45,203 nt of DNA. It comes from QZLE01 sp033852135. GTDB taxonomy: Bacteria; Pseudomonadota; Gammaproteobacteria; QZLD01. The translations under genes were made by a program, and so were the position numbers. The first letter of the stretch is position 1. The number at the start of each line of letters is the position of its first letter. The notes below the pieces were generated by a model. It was not told where the DNA came from. It ran no database searches and saw only the letters and a list, made by a program, of their open reading frames with translations. Location of the stretch: NCBI GenBank assembly GCA_033852135.1, contig JAWSVB010000023.1, positions 1-45,203 on the forward strand, written 5' to 3'. Of this stretch, positions 33,376 through 41,074 are shown piece after piece.

Positions 33376-34575
33376 ATGAAAGTTTTTGTATTGAATTGTG
33401 GAAGTTCTTCTTTTAAGTATCAGCTACTTAACATGGAGACAGAAGAGCTATTAGCTATCGGATTAGTTGAAAGAATTGGCATGGATGACTCAATTCTAGC
33501 TTACGAAGTTCCTGGAAAGGACAAAGTAAAAGAAGTATCAAACATCGCTGACCACGAACAAGCGATTAAAATGGTACTAGAGAAGCTTGTAGATGCTGAA
33601 GTTGGCGTTATCGCTAAGCTTGAAGAGATCTCAGCTATCGGTCACAGAGCGGTTCACGGCGCTGATAAATTTACTAAATCAGTATTAGTTGACGACACTG
33701 TAATCAAAGCTATGGAAGATTGCATTCCTCTAGCTCCTCTGCATAACCCAGCAAATATAACTGGTATGCAAGCTATGATGCACGTACTTCCTGGTGTTCC
33801 AAATGTAGCTGTATTTGATACTGCATTCCATCAGACAATGCCTGCTTCTTCATTCATCTATGCTCTACCATACGAGCTATATGAAGAGCACAAAGTAAGA
33901 AGATACGGTTTCCACGGAACTTCTCACTACTACGTGTCAAACAGAGCTGCTGAGATTCTTGGCGCTGATATGGATAGCTTCAACTGTATTACATGTCACA
34001 TGGGTAACGGTTCTTCATTTGCTGCTATCAAAGATGGTAAGTGCTACGACACTACAATGGGTATGACTCCTCTAGAAGGCCTAGTAATGGGTACTCGTAG
34101 TGGTGATGTTGATGGTGGTGTATTCAAGTTCCTACAGAGCAACACTGGTATGTCAATTGACGATATCGATAACATGCTTAACAAGAAATCAGGTCTACTA
34201 GGTATCTCTGGTATCTCTTCTGATATGCGTGACATCGAAACAGCTGCTGCAGAAGGCAATGAAAGAGCTCAACTAGCTATCGACGCTCTAATGCACAGAA
34301 TCATCAAGTACATCGGTGCATTCGCTGCAACTCTTGGTCGTGTTGATGCAATCATCTTCACAGCTGGTATTGGTGAGAACGCAATTGAGCTTCGTGAAGA
34401 AGTTATGAAGCGTCTAACTGTACTAGGTATCAAATGTGATTCTGAGAAGAACAACTGCCGTGGTAAAGAGCAAGTTATCTCTACTGATGACTCTGCTATC
34501 AAGGTTATGGTTGTTCCTACTAATGAAGAGATCACAATTGGTAGAGACACTAAAGAGATCGTTGACGCTCTATAA
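33376..34575 (+). CDS. ackA: Acetate kinase
   Basis: AckA interconverts acetyl phosphate plus ADP and acetate plus ATP. I start at the ATG at 33376, which has GAGG 9 nt upstream and gives the standard N-terminus MKVFVLNCGSSSFKY; an earlier in-frame TTG lacks support. Motifs are HRAVHG, FDTAFHQTMP, YGFHGTSHYYV, HMGNGSSFAAI and FTAGIGENA. The length is 399 aa. No phosphotransacetylase or phosphoketolase gene is adjacent. Leucine is often coded by CTA, more than in the nearby pfp gene, which may reflect expression level or a different origin. A terminator follows. Confidence 0.97.
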   Translation: MKVFVLNCGSSSFKYQLLNMETEELLAIGLVERIGMDDSILAYEVPGKDKVKEVSNIADHEQAIKMVLEKLVDAEVGVIAKLEEISAIGHRAVHGADKFTKSVLVDDTVIKAMEDCIPLAPLHNPANITGMQAMMHVLPGVPNVAVFDTAFHQTMPASSFIYALPYELYEEHKVRRYGFHGTSHYYVSNRAAEILGADMDSFNCITCHMGNGSSFAAIKDGKCYDTTMGMTPLEGLVMGTRSGDVDGGVFKFLQSNTGMSIDDIDNMLNKKSGLLGISGISSDMRDIETAAAEGNERAQLAIDALMHRIIKYIGAFAATLGRVDAIIFTAGIGENAIELREEVMKRLTVLGIKCDSEKNNCRGKEQVISTDDSAIKVMVVPTNEEITIGRDTKEIVDAL

Positions 34576-34637
34576 TTTATTGTTGAGCTTAAGGTTCTTT
34601 TTGGGCTGAAGGCTCTTTGAGCAGAAATTGATTTTTT

Positions 34638-34666
34638 GAAAGGCGTTCCTTGGGACGCCTTTTTTG
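34638..34666 (+). terminator. Rho-independent terminator after ackA
   Basis: The stem AAAGGCGT (34639-34646) pairs with ACGCCTTT around an 8-nt loop, followed by a T run. It lies about 65 bp after the ackA stop, in the convergent gap with the response-regulator gene. Confidence 0.85.
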
Positions 34667-34710
34667 ATTCTGACCTAATATTTCCTAGTGATGTGAATAT
34701 TGAGATGTGG

Positions 34711-35838
34711 TTATTTAGTAGCTTGAGATAGCTTGGCGATGATCCTCTCAAAAATATGCTCGATCTTTAGCCCTTCGTCATGGGGAGCTAATAGCATCCC
34801 TTTTTTCTCTTCAACAATGGCAATGATTTTTGCTTCGTTTTCACTCTCTAATTCTAAACTGGCTAACTCGCTCTCAATCTCATTAACCAAATCAGTTAAA
34901 ATCTTGTTATCTAGATCTTTGAGATCATCTAACTTCTCGTTAGCTTCTTTAATTCCTATATTTGTTTCAGAAATAGCTTCCTGCAGGATTTTATGTTTTT
35001 GCCTGAGTTCGATTTCTGATTCAATCCCCCTGATTCTGGCGTCAGCCCCATTAACAAAAGGGGCTATGTAATCTTTGATGCGGCCATAAGTGTTTGGGTC
35101 ATCCAAAGGCATATTTTTGATTAGCAATGATATGTTATCGAAGTTGACGAAGGTTTTAGGACCAGAATCATAAAAACGCCCCTTGTCTTTGGCTGTATCA
35201 AATAATTCAGCCTCAATCGGTTTTATCTCACCATCGTTGCATACAGATAAAACTCCACTTTTATGTCTAAGTTGTAAGCTACAATTTAACCCTAATGAAG
35301 TTCCTGTAGATAAAATTTCGTGTGCTAGCTCATCAAAGGTTTCAGTCGTAACTATGGTATCAAGAAATTGCATGATAACACCGAGCTCGCTGGCACTTGT
35401 CATAGCCTGCATTGCAGTATCAAAGGCAGATTTGTAGTCGGTTTTTAACTTGTCTAATTTATTTGAGTTCTTAAAGAGTACGTTGAGTTTTGCTAACAGT
35501 TCGCCGTGTTGCACAGGTTTAATAATATAATCATCACCACCACAGTCATAACCTTTGATTCTATCCTCAAGCGATTCGAGAGCAGACACAAAAATTATGG
35601 GAATATCAGCATTATCAAAACCATCTCTTATCTCACTACAAATTTCAAATCCTGTTGTATCTGGTAGCCTGATATCAAGCAAAATGGCATCAGCATCAAA
35701 TTCAATCATAGTTTCAATTACTTTGCTGCCGGAATCGAGACATTCGACGATATAGCCATTTTGGGATAATAGTTCTTTAAGAACAATGAGCGAAGTTTGT
35801 TCGTCATCAACTATAAGTATTTTGTTCTTTGCTGCCAA
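34711..35838 (-). CDS. Response regulator with REC, GAF-like middle and coiled-coil C-terminus
   Basis: The N-terminal REC domain (1-125) has acidic residues DDE at 11-13, the phospho-acceptor Asp55 in ILLDIRLP, Ser85 and Lys107 in YIIKP. Residues ~150-275 resemble a divergent GAF-type domain, as in regulators that carry a cysteine- or ligand-sensing middle (SLGLNCSLQLRHKSGVLSVC). Residues ~285-350 are a strongly charged coiled coil. No DNA-binding, GGDEF, HD-GYP or kinase output is visible. The length is 375 aa. No histidine kinase gene lies nearby, so it is an orphan. It probably signals by protein contact through the coiled coil; that is inference. Confidence 0.85.
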   Translation of the reverse strand: MAAKNKILIVDDEQTSLIVLKELLSQNGYIVECLDSGSKVIETMIEFDADAILLDIRLPDTTGFEICSEIRDGFDNADIPIIFVSALESLEDRIKGYDCGGDDYIIKPVQHGELLAKLNVLFKNSNKLDKLKTDYKSAFDTAMQAMTSASELGVIMQFLDTIVTTETFDELAHEILSTGTSLGLNCSLQLRHKSGVLSVCNDGEIKPIEAELFDTAKDKGRFYDSGPKTFVNFDNISLLIKNMPLDDPNTYGRIKDYIAPFVNGADARIRGIESEIELRQKHKILQEAISETNIGIKEANEKLDDLKDLDNKILTDLVNEIESELASLELESENEAKIIAIVEEKKGMLLAPHDEGLKIEHIFERIIAKLSQATK

Positions 35839-36142
35839 TTTGTACTATTCCTTTGATGCGAATATAAATATTCGAAAGCAGTTAAAATTATAGTACAAAA
35901 ATATCATTGTAATTGGTTAGTGAAGGATATTGCTTAAAAAAACTATAACTACAATATATCCGCTATTTTTTATGGTTAATACGCCTATCGACCTTAAATA
36001 ACATGTCAGTTTGTTTTACATGCTTGATTGTTGTATTTGATTTAGGCGTTTGAAAAGCCAGTTAAAACAAACGGTTGTATTTCGGGTATTCTTATTGCAT
36101 CAGTTTACTTGTCTTTAATAATAAATATTTAGGGGCAATAAA
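35839..36142 (+). promoter_or_regulatory. PEP-CTERM gene upstream region with inverted repeat and sigma-54-like element
   Basis: The 304-bp divergent spacer holds a 10-bp inverted repeat, GTTTGTTTTA at 36009-36018 and its complement at 36063-36072. A GG-N10-GC element follows, with GG at 36085-36086 and GC at 36097-36098 within TTGC. Spacing fits a -24/-12 promoter about 45 bp before the ATG, with the repeat as a possible activator site. The -24 side lacks the full TGGCAC, so support is moderate at best. No gene was seen in it. Confidence 0.35.
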
Positions 36143-36739
36143 ATGAAAATAATTATGGGAATACTAGTAAGTCTATTTTATATCGGTTCCGTAAATGCAA
36201 CTGTCATTGATTTTGAATCAGCTATTACTGGTGGGTGCCAAGTGCAAGCTGGTGGTTCACTTGAAGGCTTTACTTTAGGGGCATACGACGGAAATTCTGG
36301 TGCTGGATATAATAACAAAACAAGCTGTAGTTATCTTGCGCCAACTGCGAACAGTGGTAACAATTATATGGTTAACTTCAATAGCGTAATTGGTGAATTC
36401 ACAAAAGATAGCGGAGTATTTGACCTTGATAGCTTATACGTGGTTTCTGATATCAGGGTTGGCGATTCTACAGTGAGATTTCAGGGGCTAGATGGAGTTG
36501 ATGGTAATCTCTTATATACAATGGATGTAGCTATTACAACTTCATGGAGCCAGGTTGTTTTTTCTGGTTGGGATGATGTAAAGACATTTACCTGGGACTC
36601 ATTGATACCCGGAACATCAAATATAGCTATCGATGATTTCGAATATGATGCTGAACCAATGCCAGAACCAAGTACTATTGCATTACTTGGTTTTTGTTTA
36701 ATTGCAATAGGGCTTTCAAGAAGAAAGGTGCGTATATAA
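36143..36739 (+). CDS. PEP-CTERM sorting-domain secreted protein
   Basis: The 198-aa protein has a signal peptide (MGILVSLFYIGSVNA), a beta-rich body of ~140 residues (VIDFESA... FTLGAYDGNSGAG... IAIDDFEYD) and a C-terminal PEP-CTERM tail. The tail consists of PEPSTIALLG, a hydrophobic helix and an RRK basic end. PEP-CTERM proteins are processed at the membrane by exosortase and often released into extracellular matrix. AGGGGC precedes the ATG. No exosortase gene is in the window. The body resembles the small carbohydrate-binding-like domains common in this class, but I recognise no specific family. Confidence 0.9.
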   Translation: MKIIMGILVSLFYIGSVNATVIDFESAITGGCQVQAGGSLEGFTLGAYDGNSGAGYNNKTSCSYLAPTANSGNNYMVNFNSVIGEFTKDSGVFDLDSLYVVSDIRVGDSTVRFQGLDGVDGNLLYTMDVAITTSWSQVVFSGWDDVKTFTWDSLIPGTSNIAIDDFEYDAEPMPEPSTIALLGFCLIAIGLSRRKVRI

Positions 36740-36959
36740 CTTTAATATCGTATTAATGTATGCTCTGGTATATGTCAGGGTGTTTATGCTCTATTGCTAC
36801 TCGATACAGTTGTTCTTTGCGCACTAACTGTTTTGGTAAAAGTATTGAACTATTTGTCTATTGTTAGTAATTTATACAGGTCCGCAATGCGGGGTTTAAT
36901 ATTACTCTTAAACGCCGCAACTTAAACTTAATTTTAGCTTGGTTAGTGGGACTTATACC

Positions 36960-37271
36960 ATGAGAGTAAAAAAAATAGACAACTGTATTCATTATCAAAA
37001 CTGTGGTTCGTATGGGTTATTATTTTCAGCTTATGATGGTAAAAGCTATGAGCTCCTTGTGGAAACAAAATCTTCTCAAGGTTCTTCTGTTACTAAATAT
37101 AACCCGCCGGTGATTTTCTTTGATGACTGTAATAGCAGTATTGTGGTTAAGAAACTTGGCTGGGAAGAGGCAAAAGATTTTATAGCTCGATTAAAGTATG
37201 ATAAATCGTCACACGATAATTATTTTCATGAGATGGTTAATGTGATTAACGGCGAAGGGTGCGTTGCATAA
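36960..37271 (+). CDS. Hypothetical protein, 103 aa
   Basis: No family is recognised. The ATG at 36960 has GGGA about 9 nt upstream; a TTG seven codons earlier is less likely. The sequence is soluble and mixed-charge, with several aromatic residues and four cysteines (IHYQNCGSYGLLFSAYDGKS near the start, VINGEGC at the end). There is no signal peptide or membrane segment. It begins a run of three plus-strand genes after the PEP-CTERM gene. Codon use looks ordinary for the window. Confidence 0.6.
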   Translation: MRVKKIDNCIHYQNCGSYGLLFSAYDGKSYELLVETKSSQGSSVTKYNPPVIFFDDCNSSIVVKKLGWEEAKDFIARLKYDKSSHDNYFHEMVNVINGEGCVA

Positions 37272-37336
37272 TATCTCAATTCAGAGATGAAAATACTTCA
37301 GCTACTAAAAAGTTAAAATGAATAAAGGAATTTACT

Positions 37337-37720
37337 GTGGAACTTGATGATATAAAGCAAGGCGTTGGATTTTTTAAAGACTTTGTTGATTGGGTTCAAT
37401 CGCTAATGGATAAAGAAAAAAGAAAATGCCTAAATGGAATTGAGGCGATACATAAAGCCGCTACGGCGACTAATTTTTATCTACGTGATATTCGTAATGG
37501 CGATGCAGGCAATCAGGAAAAAGAGCAAGGTCTGTCAATGCTTTGGTATGAGGCGATGGAAGCTATTCAACCGATTAATTTCGAACTAGCAGAGAAGTGT
37601 CTTATAAAGGGGCAGTGTTGGTCAGATCCTAGATTGTTTGATTCAGAAGAGTATGCAGGTGTACAGCTATCCATTGATTATATATTTTCTGAAACACGAC
37701 AGATCTTGAAGAATATGTAA
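37337..37720 (+). CDS. Hypothetical protein, 127 aa
   Basis: No family is recognised. The start is GTG, supported by AAGGA placed 7 nt upstream. The protein is predicted mostly helical and cytosolic, with a charged segment VQSLMDKEKRKCLNGIEAIH and aromatic-rich helices (GLSMLWYEAMEAIQPINFEL). It is 65 bp downstream of the previous unknown gene and 87 bp upstream of the solute-binding-protein gene. Co-transcription is possible. No toxin-antitoxin or effector-immunity signature was found. Confidence 0.65.
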   Translation: MELDDIKQGVGFFKDFVDWVQSLMDKEKRKCLNGIEAIHKAATATNFYLRDIRNGDAGNQEKEQGLSMLWYEAMEAIQPINFELAEKCLIKGQCWSDPRLFDSEEYAGVQLSIDYIFSETRQILKNM

Positions 37721-37807
37721 AAGGGCAGCTTAAAAAAGCTTCGGACTACACATTAACTAAATGTAAGCTTTTATAATTGTTCGGCCCTGTATGAAGTGGA
37801 GGTAAAT

Positions 37808-38614
37808 ATGAAAAAAATTCAATTTGCTGTACTGCTAATTATAGCTATCTCACATACGGGGTTATGTGCTCAGGGTCTACGCATATATACAAGTCAGGAA
37901 CCTCCGCTTAATTTTTCTAAAACACTTGATGAAGACGTTTTTTATAGTGACGACGTTACAGGGTTAGCAACTGACTTTGTGCGAGAAATTATTAAACGGA
38001 CTAAAACTGATGCAAAGATTGAATTAGTCCCCTGGGCAAGAGCTTATATGTATGCTCAAAAAAAGAAGAATGTTGTTATATATAGCATTGCTCGGCTTGA
38101 ACAGCGCGAAAATTTATTTCACTGGGTTGGACCTATAGCTTTACAAAAAGTGATGTTATTTGCGAAAAAAGATTCAGGTATTAAGATAAATAGTTTAGAT
38201 GGAGCGAAGCGAGTAGGGACAATAGGGACCTTAAGACAAGATGCAACAGAGCTCTTACTTAAGAAAAATGGGGTTAACAATATCTACAGTTTTAATTCAT
38301 GGAGTAAGGGGTTGAAGCAACTGATTTCAGGGGATATTGATTTATGGACCCATTCGGATTTTGATGTACCTATCGTTGCAGAGAGAGCCCTTGTCGACCT
38401 AAATGAAATTGAACCTGTTTTTACGGTGTATACTTCAACGTTATACATTGGAATATCTAAGCTTACCCCCATGGGGGTTGTGGAACAATGGCAAGATGCA
38501 TTAGATGCTATCAAGGCGGATGGTACCTTTGAAAATATAGTTCAAAAGTGGGCAAGGTATTATAAGTTAAATTGGATCGTGAAAGATGGAATGGTGCAAA
38601 TAGGGTATGAGTAA
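37808..38614 (+). CDS. Periplasmic solute-binding protein, family 3 type
   Basis: The ATG at 37808 follows GGAGG by 5 nt and gives a clear signal peptide (MKKIQFAVLLIIAISHTGLC). The mature part has the SBP family 3 layout: LRIYTSQEPPLNF at the start, GLATDFVREIIKRT, ELVPWARAYMYAQ, RVGTIGTLRQDATELLLKKN and ISGDIDLWTHSD, then a C-terminal helix with WQDALDAIKADGTFENIVQK. The length of 268 aa is typical. No ABC permease or ATPase is adjacent, so it is an orphan binding protein; such proteins may serve sensing rather than transport. The ligand is unknown, though polar amino acids are usual for the family. Confidence 0.85.
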   Translation: MKKIQFAVLLIIAISHTGLCAQGLRIYTSQEPPLNFSKTLDEDVFYSDDVTGLATDFVREIIKRTKTDAKIELVPWARAYMYAQKKKNVVIYSIARLEQRENLFHWVGPIALQKVMLFAKKDSGIKINSLDGAKRVGTIGTLRQDATELLLKKNGVNNIYSFNSWSKGLKQLISGDIDLWTHSDFDVPIVAERALVDLNEIEPVFTVYTSTLYIGISKLTPMGVVEQWQDALDAIKADGTFENIVQKWARYYKLNWIVKDGMVQIGYE

Positions 38615-38651
38615 TTAGAGATGGTTATAATCTTCCGAATTAATGGCACTT

Positions 38652-38966
38652 TTACAAAGGTTGGTTAACCTCAAAATAACTATAAGCAGGCTCTTCATAG
38701 GGATGGGATTCAATCAATGCCTTAATTACATCTTGTAGTACTTCGTCTTTACAGGTGGTTTCCACTTTATACTCGTCTACCTTCTCGATCTGACCTTGCT
38801 TCCCAATAAATGGATTACTGCCATCGAGTGGGCGAAACTGTCCGCTGCCCATGGTTTGCCAGCAGCAGGAATCATAGTCTTGATATTTGCCTGCTCCAGC
38901 AGAAAATACCGCTGATTTAACTTGTTCTAGGTGAGTTACAGGGACATAGAAAATTAATTGATACAC
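38652..38966 (-). CDS. NIF3/YqfO-like small protein
   Basis: The 104-aa protein resembles the insertion domain of NIF3/YqfO proteins, a CutA1-like fold, found alone here: YQLIFYVPVTHLEQVKSAVF, GAGKYQDYDSCCWQT, GSGQFRP, and the closing motif SHPYEEPAYSYFEV. I favour the GTG at 38966, which has an AGGTGGGG ribosome site; the GTG at 38981 overlaps ubiX and lacks spacing. It follows ubiX by 2 bp. The biochemical role of the stand-alone form is not established. Confidence 0.82.
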   Translation of the reverse strand: MYQLIFYVPVTHLEQVKSAVFSAGAGKYQDYDSCCWQTMGSGQFRPLDGSNPFIGKQGQIEKVDEYKVETTCKDEVLQDVIKALIESHPYEEPAYSYFEVNQPL

Positions 38967-38968
38967 CT

Positions 38969-39574
38969 TTATTCGCCCCACCTTTGTGAAAGATTATTTT
39001 CAATACCTAATTGGTCGAGAACTCTTGCGATTACGAAGTTAACCATATCATCGATACTTTGTGGGTTATTATAGAAAGCTGGTGCTGGCGGCATTATACA
39101 ACAGCCAAGTCTTGCAAGTTTTAGCATGTTTTCCAGGTGAATTGCAGAAAATGGCATCTCACGCGGCAGGAGTATCAGTTTGCCTTGCTCTTTTATCACC
39201 ACATCAGCTGCACGTTGTATCAGGTTGCTGCTATTACCATTGGCAACTGCAGATAGGGTAGACATGGAACAAGGGACAATTATCATGGTTTTTGCAGCGC
39301 TGGAGCCTGATGCTGCTGGGCTATGCCAGTCATTTTGAAAGTAGATGTTTAAAGATGAGGTTTCTGTGTTGCTAGTAATAGCAGCAAGGATAGATTGTTT
39401 GGAGTCTGTATTTATTTGCAGCTCTTGCTGTAGAAGAGTTTTACCCATATCTGATATTAATAGGTCGATGTTTTTTTTTGCCTGTAGAAGCTGCTCTAGT
39501 AGCTTTATTGCGTAAATTGCGCCGGATGCCCCAGTTATCGCAACAGTTATCTTGTCATTATGATTTTTACTCAC
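38969..39574 (-). CDS. ubiX: Flavin prenyltransferase UbiX
   Basis: UbiX prenylates FMN with dimethylallyl phosphate to make the cofactor for the decarboxylase UbiD, used in ubiquinone synthesis. The 201-aa protein shows VAITGASGAIYAIKLLEQLL at the N-terminus, then PCSMSTLSAVANGNSSNLIQ, LILLPREMPFSAIHLENML and MPPAPAFYN. These are the FMN- and prenyl-binding segments of the family. Its start overlaps the end of mpl by 4 bp (ATGA). No ubiD is in the window. Confidence 0.95.
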   Translation of the reverse strand: MSKNHNDKITVAITGASGAIYAIKLLEQLLQAKKNIDLLISDMGKTLLQQELQINTDSKQSILAAITSNTETSSLNIYFQNDWHSPAASGSSAAKTMIIVPCSMSTLSAVANGNSSNLIQRAADVVIKEQGKLILLPREMPFSAIHLENMLKLARLGCCIMPPAPAFYNNPQSIDDMVNFVIARVLDQLGIENNLSQRWGE

Positions 39575-40935
39575 GACTTTTTCTTCTTAAGTTCTGCGAT
39601 TATACGGTTATGAATATCTTCAAATGCACCGTTGCTCATAATTAGAATATGGTCACCAGAATGCGCTATTGAGGCTACATCATTTACGATCTCTTCAACT
39701 GAGTTGCTCAATTTTGCATTATGTCCGATATTTTTACACACACTTTCGATATCCCAGTGTATTCCCTGAGGCTTGTGCATATAAACTAAATCAGCATGTT
39801 GTAATGAGTCTGCAAGCTCACTACTGTTGATTCCCATTTTCATGGTATTTGATCTAGGTTCTAGTATCGCTATGATTCTATTCACCCCAACTTTACGGCG
39901 TAAGCCATCTACAGTAGTTTTTATTGCTGTTGGATGGTGAGCAAAGTCATCATAGACGGTTATCTCATTTACCTTGTCTATGGTATCCATTCTGCGAGCT
40001 ACGCCGGTGAAAAAGCTAAGGGCCTTTGCCGCAATCTCCGGTGCTATTCCTATGTGTTCAGCGGCAGCAATGGTTGCAATTGCATTTTCAATATTGTGCA
40101 TCCCTTGTTGCTGCCATTTTATCTTGGCTACAGGCTTATTATCTCGAGTAACTTCAAATTCTGAACCGTCATGAGATATTTTTTTTGCTCCCCAGCCACT
40201 TTTATTTTCAAGCCCAAACGCCTCTTTTTTACTCCAGCACCCTTGCTCAAGTACGTTTTGAATAGACTCTTCATCACCTTTAAATATAACCTTGCCTTTG
40301 CCAGGCACGGTGCGAATCACATGGTGAAATTGACGCTGAATAGCTGCCAAGTCATCAAAAATATCTGCATGGTCAAACTCAAGGTTGTTAACTATAAGAG
40401 TGGCGGGGCGGTAATGGACAAACTTGGATCTCTTATCGAAAAAAGCGGTGTCGTATTCATCGGCTTCAACCACAAAGTATTTTGATTTACCAATGCGGGC
40501 TGATATGCCGAAGTTTTTGGGAACGCCACCGATCAAAAAGCCAGGCTCTTTCCCTGCGTATTCTAAAATCCAGGCGAGCATACTGGCAGTTGTGGTTTTG
40601 CCATGAGTGCCTGATACGGCTAGCACCCATCTGTCTTTGAGGATGTTTTCTGCCAGCCACTGTGGGCCGGAAGTGTAATCTGCATGTTGGTTAAGGATGG
40701 TTTCAACAGCAGGGTTGCCGCGTGACATAGCATTGCCTACGACTATTTTACTATTTTGCAGATCAAGGTCATGTTCAAACCCTTGTGTAAGTTTTATCCC
40801 TTGCTCTTCAAGCTGAGTACTCATCGGAGGGTAGACGTTCTGGTCGCACCCTTTTACGTTAAATCCGGCCTGCTTGGCTAAAACGGCAATACCGCCCATA
40901 AATGTTCCGCAGATCCCTAAAATATTTATATCCAT
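39571..40935 (-). CDS. mpl: UDP-N-acetylmuramate:tripeptide ligase Mpl
   Basis: Mpl reattaches recycled L-Ala-gamma-D-Glu-meso-DAP to UDP-MurNAc in peptidoglycan recycling. The 454-aa protein begins MDINILGICGTFMGGIAVLA, with a Mur-ligase P-loop VSGTHGKTTTASMLAWIL at ~105-122. It continues with EADEYDTAFFDKRSKFVHYR, NNLEFDHADIF, and a C-terminal DDFAHHPTAIK motif. It leads the mpl-ubiX-NIF3-like operon and is divergent from pfp across a 139-bp spacer. Its presence fits a Gram-negative organism with meso-DAP peptidoglycan. Confidence 0.96.
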   Translation of the reverse strand: MDINILGICGTFMGGIAVLAKQAGFNVKGCDQNVYPPMSTQLEEQGIKLTQGFEHDLDLQNSKIVVGNAMSRGNPAVETILNQHADYTSGPQWLAENILKDRWVLAVSGTHGKTTTASMLAWILEYAGKEPGFLIGGVPKNFGISARIGKSKYFVVEADEYDTAFFDKRSKFVHYRPATLIVNNLEFDHADIFDDLAAIQRQFHHVIRTVPGKGKVIFKGDEESIQNVLEQGCWSKKEAFGLENKSGWGAKKISHDGSEFEVTRDNKPVAKIKWQQQGMHNIENAIATIAAAEHIGIAPEIAAKALSFFTGVARRMDTIDKVNEITVYDDFAHHPTAIKTTVDGLRRKVGVNRIIAILEPRSNTMKMGINSSELADSLQHADLVYMHKPQGIHWDIESVCKNIGHNAKLSNSVEEIVNDVASIAHSGDHILIMSNGAFEDIHNRIIAELKKKKS

Positions 40936-41074
40936 TAATGAGCCTTAAATTTAAAAAATACTTAATAAGCTTAATTATATAGAAAGAATTAACTTATATC
41001 CTGTTCCTGCTTGGTTTAGTCCGCGATTTTTTGTATCCTTCCCCTTTATTTTGCTTAACTCAAGGAAAAAAGAA

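Noticed and set aside
36740..36959. Possible integron attC-like site before the unknown genes
   Set aside because: I looked for the paired core-site heptamers (RYYYAAC/GTTRRRY) and imperfect palindrome and did not find a convincing set.
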